Source of the DNA: Nocardia sienata NBRC 100364 | GTDB taxonomy: Bacteria; Actinomycetota; Actinomycetes; Mycobacteriales; Mycobacteriaceae | DNA: 64,000 bases | Assembly (NCBI RefSeq): GCF_001613205.1 | Contig: NZ_BDBX01000033.1 | Coordinates: forward strand, 1 to 64,000 | Direction: 5' to 3' | Part shown: positions 11,393 through 18,994 of the stretch, piece by piece | How positions within the stretch are numbered: the stretch's first letter is position 1 | How the letters are laid out: each line of letters begins with the position of its first letter | Position numbers and translations under genes: made by a program | The notes under the pieces: model-generated | Told to the model about the DNA's origin: nothing | The model's database searches: none | Seen by the model: the letters and a program-made list of their open reading frames with translations, nothing else

Positions 11393-12205
11393 GTGTCGGG
11401 AATGGGTTTGCCTTCGCCTACCGCCGAGAGCCGCGCCGTCGTGACCGGCGCTTCGTCCGGAATCGGAACCGCACTGGCCACCGAACTGGCCCGCCGGGGT
11501 CATTCGCTCATCCTGGTCGCGCGCCGCGGCGAGATTCTCGATGAGCTGGCCGCCCGCCTGACTCGCGATCACGGGATCACCGCGGAAGTCCGCGCCGTCG
11601 ATCTCGCCGACCGGGCGCAGCGGGCTCCACTCACCGAGGAACTCGCCGGCCGCGATATCTCGATCCTCTGCAACAACGCGGGGATCGCGACCTTCGGACC
11701 CCTGTCCGCTCTCGATCCCGCCTACGAACGCGATCAGCTGGAGTTGAACGCCGTCGCCGTCCACGACCTGACCCTTGCCGTGCTGCCCGCGATGCTGGCA
11801 CGACGGGCCGGCGGGATTCTGGTCAGCGGTTCGGCGGCCGGGAATATGCCCATTCCCAACAACGCCACCTACGCGGCGAGCAAAGCCTTCGCCAACACCT
11901 TCGCCGAATCGCTGCGGGGGGAGCTGAAGGGTTCCGGCGTACACATCACCCTGCTCGCCCCGGGCCCGGTGCGTACCGAAACCCCGGATCCCGCCGACGC
12001 CTCCCTGGTCGACCGTATGGTCCCCGATTTCCTCTGGGTGTCCTCGGAATACACGGCCCGGATCTCGATCGACGCGCTGGCCCGCAACAAGATGCGGGTG
12101 GTGCCCGGGCTGATCGGGAAGGGTATGAGCGCCGCCGGCAACTACGGGCCCAGGGCGGTCACCGCGCCGATCGCGGGCGCGTTCTACAAGAAGCTCGGCG
12201 GTTGA
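11393..12205 (+). CDS. Short-chain dehydrogenase/reductase
   Basis: Classical SDR of about 270 aa with a Rossmann fold. The cofactor loop is TGASSGIGTAL near residue 19, the structural motif NNAG is near residue 94, and the catalytic Tyr and Lys are in TYAASKAF after SGSAAGN. The basic residues in ARRGE after beta-2 favour NADP(H). Substrate is unknown; the family covers acyl and keto reductases. The start is GTG 11393 (MSGMGLP) or the ATG three codons later. It is alone on its strand between tRNA-Arg and orn, which begins about 80 nt downstream. Confidence 0.85.
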   Translation: MSGMGLPSPTAESRAVVTGASSGIGTALATELARRGHSLILVARRGEILDELAARLTRDHGITAEVRAVDLADRAQRAPLTEELAGRDISILCNNAGIATFGPLSALDPAYERDQLELNAVAVHDLTLAVLPAMLARRAGGILVSGSAAGNMPIPNNATYAASKAFANTFAESLRGELKGSGVHITLLAPGPVRTETPDPADASLVDRMVPDFLWVSSEYTARISIDALARNKMRVVPGLIGKGMSAAGNYGPRAVTAPIAGAFYKKLGG

Positions 12206-12287
12206 CCGGGCCCCGTCCGGAGACTTCCCACACGGAGCGGGTGGCGATTGCGCTCGGCGGGTGGCGGCGCTGATTAGGGTGGTGCGG

Positions 12288-12929
12288 GTGTCGGACAAAT
12301 TAGTGGTGTGGATGGATTGTGAGATGACCGGGCTCGACCTGGTCACCGACAAGCTGATCGAGGTGGCCGCCCTGGTGACCGACAGCGATCTGAACGTTCT
12401 CGGTGACGGGGTGGATATCGTCATCCACGCCGACGACGAGGCGCTCGCCGCGATGCCCGAGGTGGTTGCGGAGATGCACGCACGGTCCGGCCTCACCGAA
12501 GAAGTGCGGCGCTCCACGGTCACCCTCGCCGAGGCCGAACAGCAGGTACTCGACTATGTGAAGCAGTACGCACCCACTGCCCGGATGGTTCCCCTGGCCG
12601 GTAATTCCATCGCCACCGATCGCGGTTTCATCGCCCGGGACATGCCGGCGCTGGACGCGCACCTGCACTATCGGATGATCGATGTCAGCTCGATCAAGGA
12701 ACTGTGCCGGCGCTGGTACCCGCGGATCTATTTCGGCCAGCCCGAGAAGGGTCTGGCCCATCGCGCGCTCGCCGATATTCAGGAATCCATCCGGGAACTC
12801 GAGTACTACCGGCGCACTGCCTTCGTCCCCGCACCGGGGCCCTCGACGGCAGAGATCTCCGCGATCGCCGCCGAGGTCAGCGCCGGTCCCGCGGGAGGAG
12901 CCGACGGCGGTACGCCCGGACCGGGATAA
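12288..12929 (+). CDS. orn: Oligoribonuclease
   Basis: DEDDh-type 3'-5' exonuclease that hydrolyses 2-5 nt RNAs, and pGpG in organisms with cyclic-di-GMP, to mononucleotides in the cytoplasm. Exo I is WMDCEMTGLD at the N-terminus, Exo II is NSIATDRGF, and Exo III is HRALADIQESI near residue 158, giving the Asp-Glu-Asp-Asp-His set. The GTG at 12288 (VSDKLVVWMDCEMTG) gives 213 aa, close to the 215 aa recalled for M. tuberculosis Orn. The frame opens nine codons earlier, but those residues are not family-like. The tail after residue 185 is low-complexity Pro/Ala/Gly. Confidence 0.95.
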   Translation: MSDKLVVWMDCEMTGLDLVTDKLIEVAALVTDSDLNVLGDGVDIVIHADDEALAAMPEVVAEMHARSGLTEEVRRSTVTLAEAEQQVLDYVKQYAPTARMVPLAGNSIATDRGFIARDMPALDAHLHYRMIDVSSIKELCRRWYPRIYFGQPEKGLAHRALADIQESIRELEYYRRTAFVPAPGPSTAEISAIAAEVSAGPAGGADGGTPGPG

Positions 12930-13016
12930 GGCCCGGTGACCGGCACACCGGTAACCGATTGGCTTGTGAAGGGGTAGACGCGCTACTATCTAGGCCGCCG
13001 GTGCAAAACCGGAAAT

Positions 13017-13090
13017 GGTGAGTGTAGTTCAGTTGGTAGAGCACCAGGTTGTGATCCTGGCTGTCGCGGGTTCGAGTCCCGTCACTCACC
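13017..13090 (+). tRNA. tRNA-His (anticodon GTG)
   Basis: Acceptor GTGAGTG (13018-13024) pairs with CACTCAC (13083-13089). Anticodon arm is CCAGG-TTGTGAT-CCTGG with GTG at 13051-13053, and the T-arm is GCGGG-TTCGAGT-CCCGT. G13017 can pair with C13090 as the extra G-1:C73 pair that is the hallmark of tRNA-His. A TACTAT box at 12984-12989 is a plausible -10 element. Confidence 0.96.
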
Positions 13091-13095
13091 CTGGA

Positions 13096-13131
13096 AAGCC
13101 CGAGGGCCCTATTGGGTCCTCGGGCTTTTTC
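13096..13131 (+). terminator. Rho-independent terminator after tRNA-His
   Basis: AGCCCGAGG (13097-13105) and CCTCGGGCT (13118-13126) form a GC-rich hairpin followed directly by a T run, six nucleotides after the mature tRNA-His 3' end. Confidence 0.85.
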
Positions 13132-13149
13132 GTTCGGCCGGTAGTGGTC

Positions 13150-13857
13150 TCAGGCCTCGGTTTTACCCGTATCGACCGCGGGCGGGGGCGCCACCTCGTC
13201 GCGGGCGCCCTGATCCAGGCGGAAGGGCGGGTATTCGTCGCGGAGCAGCGAGCCGTAGGCCTGCACCCGCAGGATCCACCGGTTGATTCCCATCACGAAA
13301 TCGAACAACCCCTGCGAATAACGTGCCGCGAACAGCAGCCCGACGAGGGCGACGAAGGTCAGCACACCGATCAGCGGGATACCCGCGGCACTGGCCGTGG
13401 TGTCGGCGTCGTCGAAGTCGACCAGCCAGGCGGCACCGGTCATACCGCCGATGATCAGATAGTGCGGAATGGCCAGCAGCCACCATTTCACCAGCACCAG
13501 CCCGCGATGCAGCGTGGGCGGGTAGTCGATGTCCAGATCCGCCGCGTAGTCGTCGTCGCGGGACAGGGAGAACGGCGGATATCTGTCGGTGCCGGCCGGC
13601 GACCAGGCATAGAAGCCGACACGCCACGACCACCGCATGACCCCGACGCTGTAGTCGAACAGGGCCCGAGGGTATCTGCCGGTGAACAGGATCGCGAAGA
13701 ACGCGATCACCGTCACCACGGCATAACCGATGTGCAGGAAGAACAGAACTATGTAGTGCGGAACGGCGAGAAGCCATTTCACGATCCACATCCAGCGCGA
13801 CAGCGCGGGGTCCAGATCGCCGCGAACTCGGACCGGGTAACCGGCGGGAGCAGGCAT
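13150..13857 (-). CDS. DUF4389 membrane protein
   Basis: Protein of 235 aa with two similar halves. Each half has a W-K-W-L-L-A-hydrophobic-P-H-Y motif (MWIVKWLLAVPHYIVLFFL and VKWWLLAIPHYLIIGGM), a long membrane segment, and an R-Y-x-x-x-L-F-D-(F/Y) motif (GRYPRALFDYSVGVMRW and ARYSQGLFDFVMGINRW). This duplicated DUF4389 layout is common in actinobacteria; its function is unknown. ATG 13857 (MPAPAGYPVRVRGDL) is chosen over an open extension to 14139, because the extra residues are Arg-rich and overlap the end of the MscS gene. The C-terminus is a short hydrophilic tail. Confidence 0.88.
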   Translation of the reverse strand: MPAPAGYPVRVRGDLDPALSRWMWIVKWLLAVPHYIVLFFLHIGYAVVTVIAFFAILFTGRYPRALFDYSVGVMRWSWRVGFYAWSPAGTDRYPPFSLSRDDDYAADLDIDYPPTLHRGLVLVKWWLLAIPHYLIIGGMTGAAWLVDFDDADTTASAAGIPLIGVLTFVALVGLLFAARYSQGLFDFVMGINRWILRVQAYGSLLRDEYPPFRLDQGARDEVAPPPAVDTGKTEA

Positions 13858-14021
13858 TGTGATCAACGCTCCTTCGAGGGTGCTGGCCCGGCCGACCCAA
13901 CCGGCTCGGCCGCCCCTCAATTGTGAGCTATCACACACATTTTCGTGCTCTTCCCGCCGTACCGACACGGCATCGAGATCAACCGGCCGCTCGGCCGGCC
14001 ACCGACCCCGCCGGGCGCGGC

Positions 14022-15080
14022 TTACCTGACCGGCGACTTCTCGAACGTGTCCAGCGCGGCCACGCGCGGCAGCGCGCCCGGATACTGATCGTTCAGCCAG
14101 CTGATCAGTTCCTCGCGCACGGCGCAGCGCAGCGACCACACCGCATCCGAATCGCGTCCGGTCATCGACGCCCGGACCTCGATACCGGTGGGGGTGCTGT
14201 CGGTGACCAGGAGGTTCCAGCTGCGGCCGTCCCAGTCGGGATGCTCGCTCAGGTATTCGTAGAGATGTTCACGCAGCTCGGCCACGGGGGCGCTGTGGTC
14301 CAGGTAGAGGAATACGGTGCCGGTCATCTGCGGGCCGCCGCGCGACCAGTTCTCGTACGGCTTGCTGTTGAAGTACGAGACCGGCATGGTGAGCCGGCGA
14401 TCGTCCCAGATCCGGACGGTGAGGAAGGACAGGGTGATCTCCTCGACGGTGCCCATCTCGCCCTCGACGACGACCGTATCGCCGATCTTCACCGAATCAC
14501 CGAACGCGATCTGCAGGCCTGCCATGAGGTTGCTGAGCGTGGACTGGGCCGCCACACCGGCGATGATGCCGATGATTCCGGCGGAGGCGAGTAGCGAGGT
14601 GCCCAGCACGCGCAGCCCCGGGAACATGACCAGCATGGCGATCGCCGCCGTCGCGACCGCGAGCAACGCGGTCGTGATCCGGCGGATCAGCGTGAACTGG
14701 GTGTTGAGCTGGCGTACCCGGCGAGGGTCGCGGGCCCGGCGGGAGTAGCTGTTCAGCAGCCCGTCGGCCACCGCGTCGGCTATCCGGACCACCAGCCAGA
14801 CCGCCGACATGGTGACCATGGAGGCAAGCACACTGAGGATCACCGTGTCCTGGCGCAGATTCAGATCGGCCAGCGGGTAGGTGATCCGGAGTGCGGCGAA
14901 GCCCAGGAACAACTGCAGCGGTAATTGGATGCGCCGCAGCAGACCGGGAATGGTGGTCTTGGGGTGCCGGGCCGACCAGTATCGAAGGCCGCGGTCGATC
15001 GCCCAGCCGAGGGCGACGGTCACGGCCAGCGTGCCCCCGAATACGATCAGCAGCCGTATCACGTTCTCCACTGCGCCCAC
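14022..15080 (-). CDS. MscS-family mechanosensitive channel
   Basis: Protein of 352 aa with about four N-terminal membrane segments, then the pore-lining TM3 (ASAGIIGIIAGVAAQSTLSNL) and the MscS beta domain (QIAFGDSVKIGDTVVVEGEMGTVEEITL, then MPVSYFNSKPYENWSR). It probably opens on membrane tension to release solutes on osmotic downshock. The C-terminal mixed alpha/beta vestibule domain is present. It is a single-unit gene; the next gene on this strand is the DUF4389 gene 164 nt downstream, so they may be co-transcribed. Confidence 0.93.
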   Translation of the reverse strand: MGAVENVIRLLIVFGGTLAVTVALGWAIDRGLRYWSARHPKTTIPGLLRRIQLPLQLFLGFAALRITYPLADLNLRQDTVILSVLASMVTMSAVWLVVRIADAVADGLLNSYSRRARDPRRVRQLNTQFTLIRRITTALLAVATAAIAMLVMFPGLRVLGTSLLASAGIIGIIAGVAAQSTLSNLMAGLQIAFGDSVKIGDTVVVEGEMGTVEEITLSFLTVRIWDDRRLTMPVSYFNSKPYENWSRGGPQMTGTVFLYLDHSAPVAELREHLYEYLSEHPDWDGRSWNLLVTDSTPTGIEVRASMTGRDSDAVWSLRCAVREELISWLNDQYPGALPRVAALDTFEKSPVR

Positions 15081-15180
15081 TCCTTGCTACCCATCGCTCG
15101 TTCAGATCCCCCGAACAAGGCTACAGTTCGATAACGGCGGATCACCACCAGTCACGGGGATCTCACGGAGCGCTCTGTGG

Positions 15181-15498
15181 CTACTGCGGCGCACTCCCCT
15201 GCGAGTACAGCCGGATCTCGCCCGTGTCGCCGAGGAACGCGTTGACCAGCATCACCTGGTCTGCCCTCAGTTCGGCCGGGTCGGGCGCGGTGGTGGTGAT
15301 GGAGATCTGCGGGATGGCCGCCCAGTTCACGACATAGCGCTCCGGCGGCCCGTCGTCGTCGGACAGCCGGGCCAGCCGGAAGATGGAGACGGTTTTGCGT
15401 TCCATCAGGTCGCGCACCATCTCCGCGATCCGCTCGGGATCCTCCAGCGCGAACAGGAAACCGAAGGTCAGCTCCGGCGAGGAGACATAGGCGGGCAC
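15181..15498 (-). CDS. Conserved hypothetical protein, 105 aa
   Basis: I do not recognise a named family. The GTG at 15498 opens MPAYVSSPELTFGFLFAL, and the sequence looks like a compact alpha/beta soluble protein (ISITTTAPDPAELRADQVML, then FLGDTGEIRLYSQG). No membrane segment or signal peptide is visible. It lies between MscS and a hairpin at 15521-15554. Its codon pattern (G/C in third position, few rare residues) supports it being coding. Confidence 0.6.
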   Translation of the reverse strand: MPAYVSSPELTFGFLFALEDPERIAEMVRDLMERKTVSIFRLARLSDDDGPPERYVVNWAAIPQISITTTAPDPAELRADQVMLVNAFLGDTGEIRLYSQGSAPQ

Positions 15499-15520
15499 GA
15501 GCCGAGGTTAGCCCATGGAT

Positions 15521-15554
15521 AACCGCTCGGTGTGAGTTGTCCCACCGAGCGGTT
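15521..15554 (-). terminator. Possible intrinsic terminator hairpin
   Basis: AACCGCTCGGTG (15521-15532) and CACCGAGCGGTT (15543-15554) are perfect 12-nt arms around a 10-nt loop, just past the stop of the 15567-15926 gene. The T-tract is poor, as is usual in actinobacteria. Confidence 0.5.
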
Positions 15555-15566
15555 TGGCGGATCGGA

Positions 15567-15926
15567 TCAGTGACGTGTGCCGGAGGGACCGGGATCGACG
15601 GTCTCGGCGTCGACGATCTCGGCGGCCGGCACGACACCGCCCTCCTGGACCGGCGGGGTGCCCGCCGAGTCCCGCCCCGCCTCTCTTGCGCGGATATCGC
15701 CGTCGCCCTTATTCGCCTCGGCCCCGGCGTCACGCTCGGCGGCGTCGCGCTTGGCCGCGGCGGCGGCCTCGTTCATCTCGATGGCGTCGGTGATCCATTC
15801 GCCGATCTCCCGGGTCACCTCCGAGACCGTGCCGGTGATGATGCTCGCGATATTGCCGACCCGGCGCGCCCCCGACGTGGTGAGTTCCTGGATGAGATCC
15901 TTGTTGGCCTCGAATTTGCCGATCAT
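15567..15926 (-). CDS. Hypothetical protein, 119 aa, with charged low-complexity tail
   Basis: Start ATG 15926 (MIGKFEANKDLIQELTTSG) overlaps the TGA stop of the upstream desaturase by one base, so translation is probably coupled. Residues 1-55 look helical and amphipathic (RVGNIASIITGTVSEVTREI). The rest is an Ala/Glu/Asp/Lys-rich tail. No known domain is recognised. The tight link to the desaturase suggests a small accessory or membrane-associating protein, but that is inference. The frame is open much further upstream inside the desaturase; that part is shadow. Confidence 0.6.
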   Translation of the reverse strand: MIGKFEANKDLIQELTTSGARRVGNIASIITGTVSEVTREIGEWITDAIEMNEAAAAAKRDAAERDAGAEANKGDGDIRAREAGRDSAGTPPVQEGGVVPAAEIVDAETVDPGPSGTRH

Positions 15927-17110
15927 CACACGCCCGCTTCGGTAGGACTCTGCTGACGCATCACGATAACACCGGGGGCGGGCTGTTTCCGCAGCACAGC
16001 GGGCAGGAAACGGGCGATCCGGGACTCCGTCAACCGCGGCGGCAGCGCCAGTTGGAAGATCTTGGCCCATACCGAACCGATCTGCTTGCCCAGCGGTCCG
16101 GTGTTGTAGGGGAGCCCGAACTTCTCGCACAGCGCGCGCACCTCCGGCGCGATCTCCGGATACCGGTTGGCCGGCAGATCCGGGAACAGGTGGTGCTCGA
16201 TCTGGTGCGAAAGGTTGCCGGACATGATGTGGAACAGCGGGCTGCCGGAGATATTGGCCGAGCCGAGCATCTGCCGGACATACCATTCGCCGCGGGTCTC
16301 CTCGGCAGTCTCCTCTTCGGTGAACGTCTGCACACCGGACGGGAAGTGCCCGCAGAAGATGATGGAGTAGGCCCACAGGTTGCGCACCAGATTCGCCGTC
16401 GCGTTCCCGGCGAGAGTGGACAGGAACAGGGGGCCGGTCAGCAGCGGGAAGGCCACGTAGTCCTTGAGGACCTGGCGTCCCGATTTACGGAGCTGCCCCT
16501 TGATCAGCGGTTTGAGGTCGGACCAGCTGCGCTTGCCCTTGACGATGTTGTCCGCCTCGAGGTCGTGCAGCATCACGCCCCATTCGAAGAAGACCATCAG
16601 CAGGAAGGCGTAGAGCGGGTTGCCCAGGTAGTACGGGTGCCAGTCCTGTTCGTCGTCCATCCGTAGCACGCCGTAGCCGATATCCCGGTCGCGACCGTGG
16701 ATGTTGGTGTAGGTGTGGTGCATGTAATTGTGCGAATGCTTCCACTGGTCCGCCGGGCAGACGGTATCCCATTCGAAGACCCGTGAGTTCAGGCCCGGTT
16801 CACGCATCCAATCGTACTGGCCGTGCATGACGTTGTGGCCGATCTCCATATTGTCGAGGATCTTCGACACGCTCAGCGCGGCCACGCCGGCCAGCCAGAA
16901 CGGGGGCAGGAATCCCAGGTACATCAAACCGCGCCCGGCGATCTCGAATCCGCGCTGCGCCTTGATGATGTCGTAGATGTACTGGCGGTCGCGTTCGCCC
17001 AGATCGGCGACGATCCGGTCGCGCAGCGCGTCGAGGGTGCGGCCGATCTCCTCGACCTGATCGGGCGAGAGGACCAGCGGTCCGTCCTTGGTCTCGGTGA
17101 GGATGGTCAT
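15926..17110 (-). CDS. desA3: Membrane acyl-CoA desaturase, DesA3 type
   Basis: Protein of 394 aa of the membrane-bound di-iron fatty acid desaturase family. Its three histidine boxes are visible: HNVMH near residue 92, HNYMHH near residue 127 and HQIEHH near residue 304. Hydrophobic membrane blocks lie around residues 60-85 and 200-260. It most likely introduces the delta-9 double bond in stearoyl-CoA. The electron donor is encoded 25 nt upstream (2Fe-2S ferredoxin reductase), the same pairing as Rv3229c/Rv3230c in M. tuberculosis (recalled). The start at 17110 (MTILTETKDGPL) follows a purine-rich stretch. The operon would be controlled by the divergent TetR gene through the palindrome at 18248. 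Confidence 0.92.
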   Translation of the reverse strand: MTILTETKDGPLVLSPDQVEEIGRTLDALRDRIVADLGERDRQYIYDIIKAQRGFEIAGRGLMYLGFLPPFWLAGVAALSVSKILDNMEIGHNVMHGQYDWMREPGLNSRVFEWDTVCPADQWKHSHNYMHHTYTNIHGRDRDIGYGVLRMDDEQDWHPYYLGNPLYAFLLMVFFEWGVMLHDLEADNIVKGKRSWSDLKPLIKGQLRKSGRQVLKDYVAFPLLTGPLFLSTLAGNATANLVRNLWAYSIIFCGHFPSGVQTFTEEETAEETRGEWYVRQMLGSANISGSPLFHIMSGNLSHQIEHHLFPDLPANRYPEIAPEVRALCEKFGLPYNTGPLGKQIGSVWAKIFQLALPPRLTESRIARFLPAVLRKQPAPGVIVMRQQSPTEAGV

Positions 17111-17135
17111 CTGTTTCTCCCCTTCGTCTCAGATG

Positions 17136-18194
17136 TCAGATTTCGATGTCCACGTCGCCGACCGCGGCCTGGACGCAGAGTTGGATCGGCTGGTCGGGGT
17201 CGGATTCCAGCTCCCCGGTGCGCAGATTGCGGGTGCACCCGCTGCGCCGCACCGAGGTGCAGGAGAAGCAGATGCCCATCCGGCAGCCGAATTCCGGGCT
17301 GAGGCCGGCGCCCTCGGCCTGCTCCAGTAGGGACGACCCGGTGTTCTCCGCGGTGACGCCGCTGGCGGAGAAGGTCGTGGTCCCCTCCACGTCCGCGCTG
17401 TCCACCGGCGCCGCGGTGGCGACGAACTCTTCGGTGTGCAGACGTTCACCGAGGTTCTCCTCCGCGTAGACCGCACGCACCGAATCCATCAGCGGCGGCG
17501 GACCGCACAGATAGGTCTGCGCGTCGGCGAACCACGGCGCCACCCGCGCGAGTTCGTCGTGATCGAAACCCCGGCCGTCCCGTTCCGGGTAGCGCAGCTC
17601 GACCGCCATATTCGGGTGGGCGCCGGCGATTTCGGCGAGTTCGGCGCGGTGGGGCACCAGTTCCGGCGAGCGTGCGTAGTGCAGGAAGACCACCTCGCCG
17701 GAGTACTGCTCGTCGACGAGGGTGCGCAGCATGGACAGCACCGGCGTGATCCCGCTGCCACCGCTGATCAGCAGCACCCGCTCGGGTCGCCGGTCCGGGA
17801 GATGGAAGACCCCGGAGGCCGGCTCGAGGTCCACGATCATGCCGGGGCGCGCGTGTTCGTGCAGGTACCGCGACACCAGCCCGTGCGGATGCACCCGCAG
17901 GGTCAGGTCGAGGCGGCGGCGGCGATCGTGCTGGGAGTTCACCGGCGAATAGCAGCGCAGGTGGCGCACGCCGTCGATCACCACGCCCAGCTGCAGGAAC
18001 TGTCCCGCGCGCAGCCCGTCCCACTGCCGGGTCGGGCGCAGACCCAGCGAGAGCGTTCCCGGAACCGAACGGTCCACGTCGACGATGCGGGCCCGCATAT
18101 CGCGGACGGTCAGCATCGGCTGTACCAGTTCCAGGTACCGGTCCACCGGATGCGGAGTGGTCAGGGTCTGCACCAGATCGAGGAGGGCCACCAT
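17136..18194 (-). CDS. Ferredoxin reductase with C-terminal 2Fe-2S domain, desaturase electron donor
   Basis: Protein of 352 aa. An FAD-binding barrel with RCYSPVNS (flavin motif) near residue 80 is followed by an NAD(P)H-binding domain starting LISGGSGITPVLSML. The C-terminal plant-type ferredoxin domain has cysteines in CRMGICFSC and a final one in QLCVQ. It moves electrons from NAD(P)H to the adjacent membrane desaturase. It is first in the two-gene operon and starts with ATG 18194 (MVALLDLVQTLT), about 55 nt downstream of the operator. Confidence 0.92.
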   Translation of the reverse strand: MVALLDLVQTLTTPHPVDRYLELVQPMLTVRDMRARIVDVDRSVPGTLSLGLRPTRQWDGLRAGQFLQLGVVIDGVRHLRCYSPVNSQHDRRRRLDLTLRVHPHGLVSRYLHEHARPGMIVDLEPASGVFHLPDRRPERVLLISGGSGITPVLSMLRTLVDEQYSGEVVFLHYARSPELVPHRAELAEIAGAHPNMAVELRYPERDGRGFDHDELARVAPWFADAQTYLCGPPPLMDSVRAVYAEENLGERLHTEEFVATAAPVDSADVEGTTTFSASGVTAENTGSSLLEQAEGAGLSPEFGCRMGICFSCTSVRRSGCTRNLRTGELESDPDQPIQLCVQAAVGDVDIEI

Positions 18195-18247
18195 GGGAGT
18201 TCTCCGTCCCTATCTGTCGGTCATGTCACGAGGTGGAATCTATTTCG

Positions 18248-18263
18248 GTGTACGCCTGTACAC
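18248..18263. promoter_or_regulatory. Palindromic operator between desaturase operon and tetR
   Basis: GTGTAC-GCCT-GTACAC is a perfect 6+6 inverted repeat in the divergent promoter region. It is a good size for a TetR dimer. The central GC(C/T)T between GT-rich arms recalls the DesT operator of pseudomonads that controls a desaturase/reductase pair (from memory). Confidence 0.65.
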
Positions 18264-18343
18264 TCAACTAGTGTGCCGGATACCCCGCCGGAACTGTCAA
18301 CCAGTAATCGGTGTGACGCGGACGACAAGAGGGAGATGGGTGA

Positions 18344-18979
18344 ATGGTGAACGGCTGTATGCTCACTGAAATGACCGATCAGGGAGCGAGCCGCGTCGAG
18401 CGCAAAGAGCGCACCCGGCAGGCCCTGCTCGCCGGCACGCTGGCCTTGGCCGCGGAACGCGGTTTCGGGGCGCTGAGCCTGCGCGAGATCGCCCGCTCGG
18501 CCGGTATCGTCCCCACCGCCTTCTATCGGCATTTCGACTCCCTGGACGACCTCGGCGCCACCCTGGTGGACGAGGGCGTCCAGGCACTACGACTGGCGCT
18601 GCGGCAGCTACGCCGCACTCCCGATGCCCGGCTCTCGGAAACGGTGCGGTTCGTCTTCGGTGAAGTCACCCAGAAGCGGGAGTTGTACGGGTTCCTGATC
18701 CGGGAACAGCGCGGCGGCAGCCCGGCACTGCGTTCGGCCATCGCGCTCGAACTACAACTGATCGTGCGCGAACTGGTAGCGGACCTGTCCCGCGTCCCGG
18801 CCCTGGACGACTGGTCGCCGGGTGATCTGGAAGTCGCCGCCGACCTGCTGGTGTCCACCGTGATCGAGGGGATCGCCGACTATGTGGGCGCCACCGCGCG
18901 CGCGGAACAACCGGTGATCGACCGCACGATCCAGCAGATCCGGCTCATCGCCCTCGGGATGGGCGCCTGGAAACCCTGA
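18344..18979 (+). CDS. TetR-family regulator, likely DesT-like control of the desaturase operon
   Basis: Protein of 211 aa. The TetR HTH lies in residues 22-70 (RQALLAGTLALAAERGFGAL, then SLREIARSAGIVPTAFYRHF). The ligand-binding C-terminal domain would sense an acyl-CoA if this is a DesT-type regulator. It is divergent from the reductase/desaturase operon, with one palindrome between them, so self- and operon-repression is the natural model. Start: ATG 18344 sits about 9 nt after GAGGGAG; later ATGs at 18359 and 18371 are possible. Ligand identity is inferred from context only. Confidence 0.85.
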   Translation: MVNGCMLTEMTDQGASRVERKERTRQALLAGTLALAAERGFGALSLREIARSAGIVPTAFYRHFDSLDDLGATLVDEGVQALRLALRQLRRTPDARLSETVRFVFGEVTQKRELYGFLIREQRGGSPALRSAIALELQLIVRELVADLSRVPALDDWSPGDLEVAADLLVSTVIEGIADYVGATARAEQPVIDRTIQQIRLIALGMGAWKP

Positions 18980-18994
18980 GCGCGCCGGACCCCG

